Shown piece by piece: positions 42,922-52,703 of a DNA stretch of 64,000 bases. The DNA is from Symbiodinium kawagutii (Eukaryota > Sar > Dinophyceae > Suessiales > Symbiodiniaceae). Location of the stretch: positions 63,211-127,210 of the forward strand of contig VSDK01021957.1 in assembly GCA_009767595.1 (NCBI GenBank). The letters run 5' to 3'. Made by a program: the position numbers and the translations under genes. Each line of letters starts with the position of its first letter. The first letter of the stretch is position 1. A model generated the notes under the pieces. The model made no database searches. It was not told the origin of the DNA and saw nothing but the letters and a program-made list of their open reading frames with translations.

Positions 42922-43046
42922 GTTGCTCAACACTTGGCTCAATGTAAAGCAACCATAAGCAACCATGGTTAATAAAGTGATACACTGAAACAAACCTTGC
43001 TTCACGACCCTGTTGGTTGTCACTGTAGTCCCTTGTTGCTGATACC

Positions 43047-43166
43047 ATGGCCATGACGTGGCTATCCATAGCTTACCATCGCGTCGGCTCACAACAGGTT
43101 GGAGTCTGTCGAGCCGGGAGAAGCTCCGTTCCAAAAGGAGCTCATGAAGGCGCCACGGTGACAATG
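43047..43166 (+). CDS. Exon with ATG, unknown protein
   Basis: The frame MAMTWLSIAYHRVGSQQVGV, CRAGRSSVPKGAHEGATVTM runs in phase 0 to ACAATG/GTGAGT, a consensus donor. The following intron begins with the GATGATGGTT repeat. Unrecognised. Confidence 0.5.
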
Positions 43167-43174
43167 GTGAGTAG

Positions 43175-43365
43175 TACTAGTTAGTAGTGGTTGATGATAA
43201 TGGTTAATGATGATAGTTAATGATGATGGTTGATGATGATGGTTGATGATGATGGTTGATGATAATGGTTGATAATAATGGTAAATGATAATGGTTGATG
43301 ATAATGGTTGATGATAATAGTTAGTAGTGACAATGGTTAGTGGTGGTTGATGATAAGGGTTGATG
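43175..43365. repeat. GATGATGGTT / GATAATGGTT tandem repeat
   Basis: About fifteen loose copies of TGATGATGGT or TGATAATGGT directly after a splice donor. Confidence 0.75.
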
Positions 43366-43942
43366 GTTCGTTAGGCATACTTAGGCACTGGTGAGTATGA
43401 GTTGCTGGTTATGTTGATGTCACTCAGGCATACTGAAGCACTATGGTTGATGGCAATGGTTGATGCAAATGCTCACTATCATAGATGATGATGGTTGAAT
43501 ATGGTACTTCGGCAACTGCGCAATGGGAATCAACATTCGCATACAGTACATTAAACAGGCAAGCGATTGATGGTTTGCATTTAGTAGCATTGATTATTAA
43601 CAATATTGACTAATTATGCAATTTCAAACCTCCACTGGCGGTCGATTATAAACAATATGACCCAGAAACAAGAATGGACCGTCTTTGCTATGATCTGGTG
43701 CTGGATTATTATTATTGCTATGGATCTTCATAAACGTTGATGCTTTGGCTTATCATCTTTGACGACCAGTAATGATTTTGTTCATGACGATAGCGGCTCA
43801 CAGTAACTGACAGTTTCTATGGGGACAACAGTTTGTTCCAGTGGTGGTGAGTAGACTCTGCCTCTGCTGCTAACTAGGGGCCGGGCATCAGAAGGATGGT
43901 TTTTGCACAACCTGCCTCTTGCACATTTCCCCCTTTTGCCAG

Positions 43943-44086
43943 GTCAGGGTCTCCAGATTTATCGATGGACTCTATGCAGGGAGTGTCAAGCAGCATTTGG
44001 ATTGCCGTTCTTTAATTTTTCAGTGTTCAATTGGCTGGTTTCTCAGGTTCTGGGACGCCAAACCTTTGGCTTCCACATTAAAATGA
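43943..44086 (+). CDS. Candidate exon, unknown protein
   Basis: A pyrimidine tract (CATTTCCCCCTTTTGCCAG) precedes a phase-0 frame reading VRVSRFIDGLYAGSVKQHLD and CRSLIFQCSIGWFLRFWDAK before TGA. An overlapping frame is open for 157 codons (43,903-44,376) but has weaker bias. Unrecognised. Confidence 0.45.
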   Translation, partial: VRVSRFIDGLYAGSVKQHLDCRSLIFQCSIGWFLRFWDAKPLASTLK

Positions 44087-44205
44087 TCATTTGTGGGTGG
44101 GGCGATTTTGTTGGTAATATAAGAGGACTCCAAAATGTCACGCAACATGTAAAGCAAATCTACCTGGTGCCAGGGGTTCACTGGGGTTCACGCTTCACCA
44201 ATCAG

Positions 44206-44258
44206 CTGCACCGGAGGCAATCGTCGACTCGGATCTACTGCCACATGATACCTTCCTG
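44206..44258 (+). CDS. Candidate short exon
   Basis: Between CACCAATCAG and GTGGGC the frame reads APEAIVDSDLLPHDTFL with high third-position G/C. It is 53 nt, entering in phase 2. Unrecognised. Confidence 0.4.
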
Positions 44259-45075
44259 GTGGGCCTGGCTTGGCCTGGCTGTTTGGATGTCCGAGCTATC
44301 CGGGGCTGTCCAGTCCATGCATATCCATGTTGTGTACCGTGCCCCATTGATCTCAGGCGACCTACTTGAGAATTGAAATGAGTCGAATGATGACTTGGGG
44401 GTACACACTTCTTGCGGGAGAAACCCTTACAACATCTTACAAGTCACAAGAATTGCTATTGCATAGATTGTCTACACATGATATAGATTGTCTTTGGTGT
44501 TCTCCTTCAAACCGTTGCACGTCGCACGCACATGCATTATACATGTGACATTGGTTGTTGGCTGTTGCCGAAACACTTGCGGCCTTGGTTTATCCTCATG
44601 TGCAGATTTTCACATGCATATCTATATCCAACACAGATGTGTGCAGATGCATGAAGTGCATTTATTCCCCTGTCAAGCACCCAAGAACCTTGGCTAAGTG
44701 GATAAGCCATTCATTTGCTCTCCCCTGTCCAGTGTTTACGCTTGGAGCGAAGGGGTTACTGCATATACATTGTGGGACTTCACTATTCTTAACGATGTTC
44801 AGCAGCAGGACTAACCATGAGTTACCGTGGCTCCTCCAATGAGAATAGTTATCAGCTGTTGTCACTATGACTATCACTGCAAATTACTCACCATTCTGAG
44901 CCATCACTACATATGATATCAGTATCAAACGCCTATATAGCATTCTTGTCAATTGTTAGCAATATTACTGTTGTTATTAATATGATGCTTATACTATTGA
45001 TGTATATATTATCATATTACTATCATCATGCTTAACTAGTACTAATCATCAGCTGCGTCCATTCTTCATTCATAG

Positions 45076-45201
45076 CTGGCCGATCGAAACGCTCCAACTT
45101 GGGCCAGTTGGCAGAAGCAGTGCAGCTGGATGAACAGCTCTTGGAACTTTTGGAGGCGCTGGCTGCGCCGGCTTCTGGGGGCACCGCTGGTGTAGCAACC
45201 G
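45076..45201 (+). CDS. Exon, unknown Leu-rich helical protein
   Basis: After CATTCATAG the frame reads GRSKRSNLGQLAEAVQLDEQ and LLELLEALAAPASGGTAGVA, reaching GTGAAA. Third positions are strongly G/C in an AT-rich setting, and the middle forms a clear amphipathic helix. Unrecognised. Confidence 0.55.
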
Positions 45202-46629
45202 GTGAAAACCAGCCATCGCTGAGTCATGGCTGGGATTATGCTTCAAGAACCCACCAATTTGACCATAAATAGCTGGTTAATAGCTGGTTGATGTTAAGCA
45301 TGATAATTCTCGATCCACGACTTACAAGCAGGCTTCACTGATCTTAACTGTTATTTTACCAGTCGGACTCATGCTCCTGAGGATTGGCAACTAAAGGGAT
45401 GAGCCGCTGAAAGTTCTAGCTTCGCACAAGAAATCACTGCATGTCAAGATGAGTATGTCAAGCTCAGTGAATGAGGCGCAACGCATTGTTTTCATATTTG
45501 TATCGAGCATGATGTGTGATCAAAGATAGTAAAGCGCATATTCTAGAGATTACCAGTTGGTCAGAAGTAGGTCGAGATCACCAGTGATAGAGTTGTTGGT
45601 GTGTCCTTTGTTAGTCAATTGTGATGATCTATTTGTCTATCGATCTACTTATCTACCTATCTATCTATATTTGGTTTTTGGTCAGTACCCTGTACCCGTG
45701 GGTTTACATCCCTTTTTTGGATGGTTGGGACGTGACCTAGACTGACCTAGAGCCGCATGCATATATATATATATATTTACATATATATATATATAGATAT
45801 ATTATTTGTTTTTTATGTTATATAGATATAAATATAAATAGACATAACCCAGGGACGGTCGATGCTTCTCAGCCCACAAAAAAATGCGGTTGTACTCCGC
45901 GGGTGCCCCCAGTCACTGCTGATTGCGCAATGGATTCTGACGGACGATGCGGATGCTGTAACCCCTAGCAAGCTATATTTGAGCAATCCATTCTGGCAAC
46001 AAATGAAAGCACTGCTCTCTTGACATCGGCGAAGATCTATATATTTGATCGACCATCGAAATCTACGACACTCATGTCAACAAGCCATGATGATTGCATG
46101 TTTAGATTCATTATAACACTTGGATACAAGTTGGAACCAATATCACCTATCTATATCACCAATATCACCTATTTGGATACAAGTTCGATCATTTATATTG
46201 AGATTCCTCCTCTGAGTCACCACTTCAGTGACCAAATCGGACTCCGGTGTCGCCAGGCCTTGTCCAAAGGGCCCAAGGTCACACTGCAGCTGCGTTTAAC
46301 AACCAAGGGATGAGTTGACACCAGCAGTCTTCTGCTTCAAACAAAAGGCAATAAGGCTTCAGTAAGGTTTTATAAGCAATGGCAATAAATAACACCAAAA
46401 AGATCCACAAGGCAAGCAAATAGGTTTATCCAATAAGATCCAATAAGTAGGTGGCTGGCAACAGTAGGTTGCTCCAATAACTTCAGGCAATACTAGTAAC
46501 ATCAATAGGATTCAATAAGGCAGTTTCTGTTGCCAGTGGGGTCAACCCATGCCAGCAAATGTTTCAAGTTTTACCCAGCAATTTCTTTTGGGATTCATGG
46601 TTTTGAGCAACGAATACTGGCTTAGGCAG
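45202..46629. other. No gene recognised
   Basis: TATATA microsatellites at 45,760-45,835, CTATCTA repeats near 45,640-45,670 and AATAAGG-type repeats at 46,340-46,520. A frame at 46,020-46,313 is open but unbiased. Confidence 0.4.
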
Positions 46630-46708
46630 TGAAGCTATGGGGTTCCGACCAGCCAAATGTCAGAAGTTGGCCCAGCACTTGACGCAGAAAAGGACGAATC
46701 ACAGGAAG
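46630..46708 (+). CDS. Candidate basic exon
   Basis: Between CTTAGGCAG and GTACAG the frame reads EAMGFRPAKCQKLAQHLTQK and RTNHRK. The Lys/Arg/Gln/His-rich character suggests nucleic-acid binding. A second frame (MSEVGPALDAEKDESQEG) is open over the same bases, so frame choice is uncertain. Confidence 0.4.
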
Positions 46709-47051
46709 GTACAGGTGTAGGACGAAGCCAAGCCGCTGAAGGTCTGAGGCACAGCACATGGATCAGGGTAACCCCACAACTGCTACATGCGACCCATGAA
46801 ACATTTGGTGGGTGGTTTTACTTGTTTCAGGATTATGCCTGAGAAGGTCATCCGATTTGATAGACATCTTTGGAATTACTCTTGAGTCATTACTTAATAT
46901 GTTTATACATGTTTATCAGATAAGATTCAAGATGTTTCAAATCATCTTCGAAACACTCACGATTTGAAACCACTTTGACGAACCACACGATGAAGATATT
47001 GGTTGAAACACCAACCAAACAAGCACACCTTGGCTTTCTACGCTCCCTTAG

Positions 47052-47140
47052 CTGCCGATAGGAAGCACCCCCCGCAGCTATTGCGGAGGAAGCCGGGCGC
47101 TCAGGGCAAATGCCTGGAAATTGAGTGTGATGACCCATGA
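47052..47140 (+). CDS. Candidate terminal exon, basic then acidic
   Basis: After CGCTCCCTTAG the frame reads ADRKHPPQLLRRKPGAQGKC and LEIECDDP, then TGA, with good codon bias. It may belong with the exon at 46,630, but the phases do not join directly. Confidence 0.45.
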
Positions 47141-47274
47141 TCCTCCATGAATTCAGGGTTAGTATATTACACTTCACCGATCGTTCATGCTTAGGGGACA
47201 AGCGGCGATGATAGTGGTATGCCAACTGCATGATCATACAGACAAAAGGTCATCCACCTGGTGAATAGGGTTTA

Positions 47275-47275
47275 C

Positions 47276-47326
<51 letters not shown>
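47275..47326. repeat. ATC trinucleotide microsatellite
   Basis: About 17 perfect ATC units. They give a false poly-His tract in the 47,261-47,515 frame. Confidence 0.9.
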
Positions 47327-47734
47327 TTATTTTGGGAGGTCACGGACCTCAAGCACTATGCAAATACTACCCGTGACCTGCGCCATTTTGGTGGGACCCA
47401 GGCACCATACATATTGTGCTTAGGGTGCAGGAAGCCCCTGGTGCTTTTTTTTCCAAGACCGTTCGTCGGATATTTCAAGAGATGCAGTTCCAGGCCTACG
47501 CACCAGTATGGTTAGAGTTGAGTCCCACAGTTAGCCTGTTGTGCTGGTAGATATGGTGAATCGGTATCGTTATCATCATTTTGTCCGAACATCAAGAACC
47601 CCTTGTGCAAGCCCTTGTACTTGTGTGTTTGTTTGCTTCTACTCGGCGAACGCATAGGGTGAGTGCTCTCCTCATGTCCCATTGTTGACTTGAGTCGCCA
47701 CACTGAGGACGAATCAAAGCCAGAAACTGAGAGA

Positions 47735-47790
47735 TGACCCGAGATGAGCAGAGATGACCAGAGATGACCAGAGATGACCAGAGATGACAA
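47735..47790. repeat. GAGATGACCA decamer tandem repeat
   Basis: About five near-perfect 10-bp units. The minus-strand VISGHLWSS repeats are their translation and not a real protein. Confidence 0.8.
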
Positions 47791-48644
47791 CAGACAATCC
47801 AGGAACTCCCAACCATTGATCCATCGATTCCTTGGACTCGCCATCGCTCCAAGAATCACCAGCATCCTCGTGGATCTCAGCTCCGCACGGGTGAAATTGC
47901 CGGTATTCATCAGCTTTCGATATGTATAGTGCAATGCATAGGTACAATGGATGATGAAATTGTATGAACATGTCTTGTTGTGGTGGTTTCTATGACAACC
48001 TGGTATACATCATGTGTATAATGACTAAATATATATATATATATATGTGTATTTATTTAATCACGTATGTAACAATGAATGTGATAATTGTGTTACATGT
48101 GTATTTGCTATATGTACATGTAACATACATATCGTGTGAAGGTTGATAGGTGGATGCTAATACTTATGTATGCACATCTGTATGTTGTCTATTTACTACC
48201 AACTATTTGTGCAGATGTCTATTTTTTGTCCGTTCCAAAAGATCCTACAAGGCTGTTGCGGTAGATAAATTGCCAATGGTAGCACTGGTCTCTCAGTTTA
48301 GGTCACGCCTTTACCCACTATTGAGATACAGCTTTGGTTCAGCATTGTTCTATTTTCTGTGTACTCATCTCAGCCAGTTTATGCTAGGACAGTTTGAAGC
48401 ACATAAGATGTGGGTTTAGTGATTTCCTGGCTAGATACAGTGTCTGGGTACCTTCCTTGTAGAAAATTCCGCAGTTGCGCAACCTTCGCAGACTTTGGGG
48501 AAACTCTGGCAGGTCCGGTCGGATAATTCACCATTTGGGAACCCCAAGTCCACTAAGAAAGTTGATTTTTGGGGGTTGAATCATGATGGATATAGGATTC
48601 TCAACAGTAAATCCATGTAAATCCGATCATTTCAGTGTGTTCCA

Positions 48645-48914
48645 TCATTTTTGCATTTTTGTAAGACAGCTGGAGGTTCTGAATGTTTCCGTCCAGTCCA
48701 GAATTTGGAAGATTTTGGAACGAAGGATGTTCCAGATTCCATGGCAGGGGTCTTCATATTTGTCCCAAACAATCCTAAACCCCTCGGAGAAATCTCTGGA
48801 TGGGACTGAGGCCAGCTGACTGAGCCAGCTGCGTTTCACAGCAACACCGCGAAGCACGGACAGCAGCTGGGTTTTCAAGACATCAATTGGTTTTCCAACC
48901 TGGTCCATTGCCAA
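48645..48914 (-). CDS. Candidate minus-strand exon, unknown protein
   Basis: The minus strand reads DQVGKPIDVLKTQLLSVLRG, VAVKRSWLSQLASVPSRDFS and on to TKMQK. Composition is protein-like with fair bias in the first half. It has no ATG at the expected place, and no family is recognised. Confidence 0.3.
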   Translation of the reverse strand: MAMDQVGKPIDVLKTQLLSVLRGVAVKRSWLSQLASVPSRDFSEGFRIVWDKYEDPCHGIWNILRSKIFQILDWTETFRTSSCLTKMQK

Positions 48915-49133
48915 CCGTCATCCATTAGCACACTGATACCTTGGTTTTTGCTTTGTTGATACTTCAAGCGTCCTTGGTTTGCTCAGTCCTAACGATGGAA
49001 GAAGTGCTACATACCCTGGGATGGGTGAAACTCTAGAACATTCATCCAATGACTTAAGAGCTCTTTCATCAAAAGTACAAAATGACATCGACATCAAAAT
49101 CATGCATCGTAACCACCAGCAAGTGTTTCACAG

Positions 49134-49244
49134 GTGTGGAGCACTGCAGAGGCTAGAACTGTAGGCCTTCGCAGTGCCTGTGTCAGCAAAGTGGAAAAGC
49201 AGCAATGGCCTAGCGCATTTGCGTGTCAAGAAAACATACTGTAA
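49134..49244 (+). CDS. Candidate exon, unknown protein
   Basis: After GCAAGTGTTTCACAG the phase-0 frame reads VWSTAEARTVGLRSACVSKV and EKQQWPSAFACQENIL before TAA. Unrecognised. Confidence 0.5.
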   Translation: MWSTAEARTVGLRSACVSKVEKQQWPSAFACQENIL

Positions 49245-49929
49245 CTCAGGGGAGAGTCGATGATCTTCAACATGATTTGCTTTCCTTCCATGTTGGTAAG
49301 TCACGTCACAATGACCCCGCGCTGCAGCCGTTTGAAAACTCAAACAACGGCGCTCTCTCTATGCTTTAAGTCTTTTGTGTCACCACCATAGGCGGCCTGA
49401 CACATCATCAACCTCCATGAGGAATGTCAACAGGCCTGGGTGCACTGACAAAGATGTCATCCTTTCAGTATGAAACCACTTGAAGTCCAAGAGGCGTTCA
49501 GTGCTTTGTGGCAGCCAAGATGATGGCTGTTGATGCATGTTCCTTATTGATTTTTATTGTTTATCAACCATATCACTGGGATCACAAGTTAAGTTGAAAT
49601 GACTTGGAAGATATTCCAACGGTGGCTATGCACGTGTGTTCGATCAGAGTGATGATTTTTAAGGGCTTGTTCATGGGATGGATGGTTTCTCCATTTCACT
49701 TGATGACTTTTAGAGTCAGAAAGGCAACCATCCACAAGTTCAGCTTTCCGGGTTGCCACATTAAGTTGTAGATGGAGTTCTGGTTTTGGTTCTACAACTA
49801 CTGAAATACACGAGTTGTCACATTGAGTCGTCACTAAGATTCTGTATTCCACGGATTCCATCAGCTGTTCTGATTCTCCACACAGAAGTCCGGGTCAGAT
49901 ATGTCGGTGGCTGCACTGTGAGACGCAGG

Positions 49930-51134
49930 ATGCACTGGAAGGTGCTCCTACTCGCCTTCCAATTTGCATGCGCTGATGACTTGTGTGACAGTCAGGGACC
50001 TCAGGGACCTCAGGGAACCTATCAGCCACAGAAACCATGTTGTGCAGGAAAGTTTTCCAGCATATTCCATGGTATTTAGAGTAGAGTAGAGTAGATTGGA
50101 TTTGATTTGATTTGATAGATTTGATAGATTGGATTAGATTAGATTAGATGAGAGATTTGATTAGACTAGATTAGATGAGAGATTTGATTAGATTAGATTA
50201 GATGAGAGATTAGATTCGATTCGATTCGATTAGATTAGATTAGATTAGATAGATTTGATAGATTTGATTAGATTCGATTAGATGAGAGATTTGATTAGAT
50301 TCGGTTAGATTAGATTTGATTAGATTAGATGGGATAGATTTGATAGATTAGATTAGATTAGATTTAGATGAGAGATTTGATTAGATGACAGATTAGATTA
50401 GATTCGGTTAGATTAGATTTGATTAGATTAGATGGGATAGATTTGATAGATTGGATTAGATTAGATTAGATGAGAGATTTGATTAGACTAGATTAGATGA
50501 GAGATTTGATTAGATTAGATTAGATGAGAGATTAGATTCGATTCGATTCGATTAGATTAGATTAGATTAGATAGATTTGATAGATTTGATTAGATTCGAT
50601 TAGATGAGAGATTTGATTAGATTCGGTTAGATTAGATTTGATTAGATTAGATGGGATAGATTTGATAGATTTGATTAGATTCGATTAGATGAGAGATTTG
50701 ATTAGATTCGGTTAGATTAGATTTGATTAGATTAGATGGGATAGATTTGATAGATTAGATTAGATTAGATTTAGATGAGAGATTTGATTAGATGACAGAT
50801 TAGATTAGATTAGTTTAGATGACAGATTAGATAGATTAGATAGATTTAATAAATTAGATAGATTAGATTTGATTAGATTCGATTAGATTAGATAGATAGA
50901 TAGATAGATGTGTGTGTGTGCATGCACTCATTTCGTACATGGGAATGGGTATCCCTACACCGCCTCAGCATCTTCAAAGATGAAGCAGAAAAGTGCAGAT
51001 GTTCAATGCTTCACAATGGCCATCCACTTGGCCATCCATAGACTTCAACTGTTGACCCCGGAACTGGACTCCCTGAGGTGAAGCAGGTTGTGCTGTGCAA
51101 GATGATGCCAGCGGACTACTGCAGGGACAGCTGA
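49930..51134 (+). CDS. Possible small secreted Cys-containing protein (two exons)
   Basis: ATG follows GAGACGCAG. Residues 1-15 (MHWKVLLLAFQFACA) look like a signal peptide with cleavage before DDLC. Then come two Gly-Pro-Gln triplets (DSQGPQGPQGTYQPQKPCC) to about 50,043-50,071. After the satellite, CATCCATAG (ending 51,041) precedes a phase-0 segment reading TSTVDPGTGLPEVKQVVLCK, MMPADYCRDS, then TGA at 51,132. If the first exon ends at a GC donor after PCC the join is in phase; with the GT donor at 50,072 it is not. Role unknown. Confidence 0.4.
50080..50915. repeat. GATTA/GATTT satellite with higher-order duplication
   Basis: About 830 bp of GATTA, GATTT, GATTC and AGATGAGA words. A block starting TTGATAGATTGGATTAG at 50,121 recurs at 50,443 (period about 322 bp). 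The tract ends in GATA and TG runs. It lies between the two exons of the candidate secreted protein. Confidence 0.85.
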
Positions 51135-51612
51135 CCCTTGGCGAGTCCGCATAGTCAGTGCGGCTATGGGTTCCTTGGTACTTCATCCTTCACGAATGTT
51201 TATGATCTAATGTTGTATTGTTTTGGTATTAACAATTTTGGTCTATTTTTTCTGTTAGCATTATTTAGATATATCACTGTTGGTGTAATTATCTGGGCCA
51301 TCAGCGATCCTTGGATGCTTCGGGATAGTGACAGGGGATAACAACCAGCAACAATGATTAGTGGGAGATCTATGCTGGAGACTACTGTAATATGTGGTTC
51401 GGAAAACCATTTGTCATGATGATATTATGCAGCTTTTGATAATTCATCCACATGGATTTGCACTGTACCAATAGAGGCAATGGCAGTACTATGCAGCAGA
51501 CCCTTGGTTTTCCCATGGATGCAACTTTTACTACTGAGATTGTATTATACCATCTCCTCGTTGGAACCACAGAAATCCCACTGACATACTGTGCAGTTCG
51601 TTTGATCATTGG

Positions 51613-51790
51613 GTGCCTAAACTATTCAGTGGAGATGATGCAGTCTACTCTTTGCTGGCTTCAGGTGGGGCATCTCAAAGACATGTTACAGATACAGCTC
51701 AAGCCACGTGTCTTACAGATGTTGATGATGTTGTTCCTACTCGTTTGCCCAGGTACTTGTGGTACTGGGCAAACGAAGGGGGCCTGACCC
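51613..51790 (+). CDS. Candidate exon, unknown protein
   Basis: The frame reads LFSGDDAVYSLLASGGASQR, HVTDTAQATCLTDVDDVVPT and RLPRYLWYWANEGGLTQ and reaches GTATTG. A second frame is open over the same DNA. GTTTGCCCAG...CTGGGCAAAC forms a 13-bp inverted repeat within it. Confidence 0.35.
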
Positions 51791-52127
51791 AGGTATTGCT
51801 AGGAGTAGTCCTGCAGAAGAGTACCATAGCTCACAGAAGAGCCAATGTGTTCTTGCTCTTCTAGATTGTAGACAGTTTATCCTGAGAACCTGAACCCCAC
51901 ACCTGAACCCTGCACTCCACCGTCCATATTTGCTGAGTAATTATATATGCAACTGCTTAAGGTTCAAACGTGTTCAATGCATCGCACTGACCAAATCAAC
52001 GCAATAAATAGTGCCTTCACAACGGTGGAATGTGATTTCTTGTGGAATGTGATGCGACTTCTTTCGACTTGGTATAGCAACTACCGCAATGTTTTTCGCG
52101 TTTCCAACTGCTTGAGCTAAAACTCAG

Positions 52128-52191
52128 AGACTGTTTGGTGGCCCTCCACTGCGCCATGCGCGCCGTGCTCTCCCAGGAGAAGGGCAAGTAG
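52128..52191 (+). CDS. Terminal exon, unknown protein
   Basis: After GAGCTAAAACTCAG the frame reads DCLVALHCAMRAVLSQEKGK and stops at TAG. Nearly every third position is G or C, and the product is a helix with a basic end. Unrecognised. Confidence 0.5.
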
Positions 52192-52482
52192 CGTTCAGCA
52201 GCACTTGGAACCAGAAAAGATCCTCAGACGCAGCGGAGACTGAAGAAAAACTGCTGTTATGCTAAAACTGGCTGGTTACAGATGTTACATGGTGTTGCTG
52301 TTCATCCGTACCACTCCACAATAACAACATATAACAACCAGGGACCCCAAAACAAGCCGGAAAGGTACCTTTTTGAAATAAAGGTACCTTTTTAGTGCTG
52401 GAGTAACAATTTCTACGTTGGAGTAAGAATCCTGGTTTGGTATGATTTGAGTGTGATATAGTGTGACTTTCTCTCATCGCAG

Positions 52483-52604
52483 CCGTTTACACCACTCAAT
52501 TCTTTTGGAAATCCAACACCTGGCTGATTGAAGGCAGGCATGGGATGCTGCAGGGGCTCATTGGTGCATCAATTCTTTCAAATCTTTGGATTGTCCGATT
52601 GTAG
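52483..52604 (+). CDS. Exon, unknown protein with hydrophobic segment
   Basis: After GTGACTTTCTCTCATCGCAG the frame reads VYTTQFFWKSNTWLIEGRHG and MLQGLIGASILSNLWIVRL before TAG. The GLIGASILSNLWIV part is hydrophobic enough for a membrane helix. It ends 52 bp before the relict spliced leader of the next gene. Confidence 0.5.
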
Positions 52605-52655
52605 AGTGTTTGGCTGCTGGCACCTGTTGGCTGAGTTGGGAGATGGTGTCTATGC

Positions 52656-52668
52656 AGCCATTTTGGCT
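52656..52668 (+). other. Relict dinoflagellate spliced-leader sequence
   Basis: AGCCATTTTGGCT matches 13 consecutive bases of the dinoflagellate spliced leader (CCGTAGCCATTTTGGCTCAAG), ending 35 bases before the ATG of the next gene. Expected chance occurrence over both strands here is about 0.002. Such relicts mark genes re-inserted from trans-spliced mRNA. Confidence 0.6.
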
Positions 52669-52703
52669 TCACAGTTTCTGTCAACTTACTTTTTTTCCAG
52701 TGG

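Noticed and set aside
47592-47971. Minus-strand frames with VISGHLWSS repeats
   Set aside because: They are translation of the GAGATGACCA decamer repeat.
50080-50915. Interstitial telomere
   Set aside because: The repeat is GATTA/GATTT rather than a TTTAGGG-type telomere unit, and it is heterogeneous with a 322-bp higher-order period.
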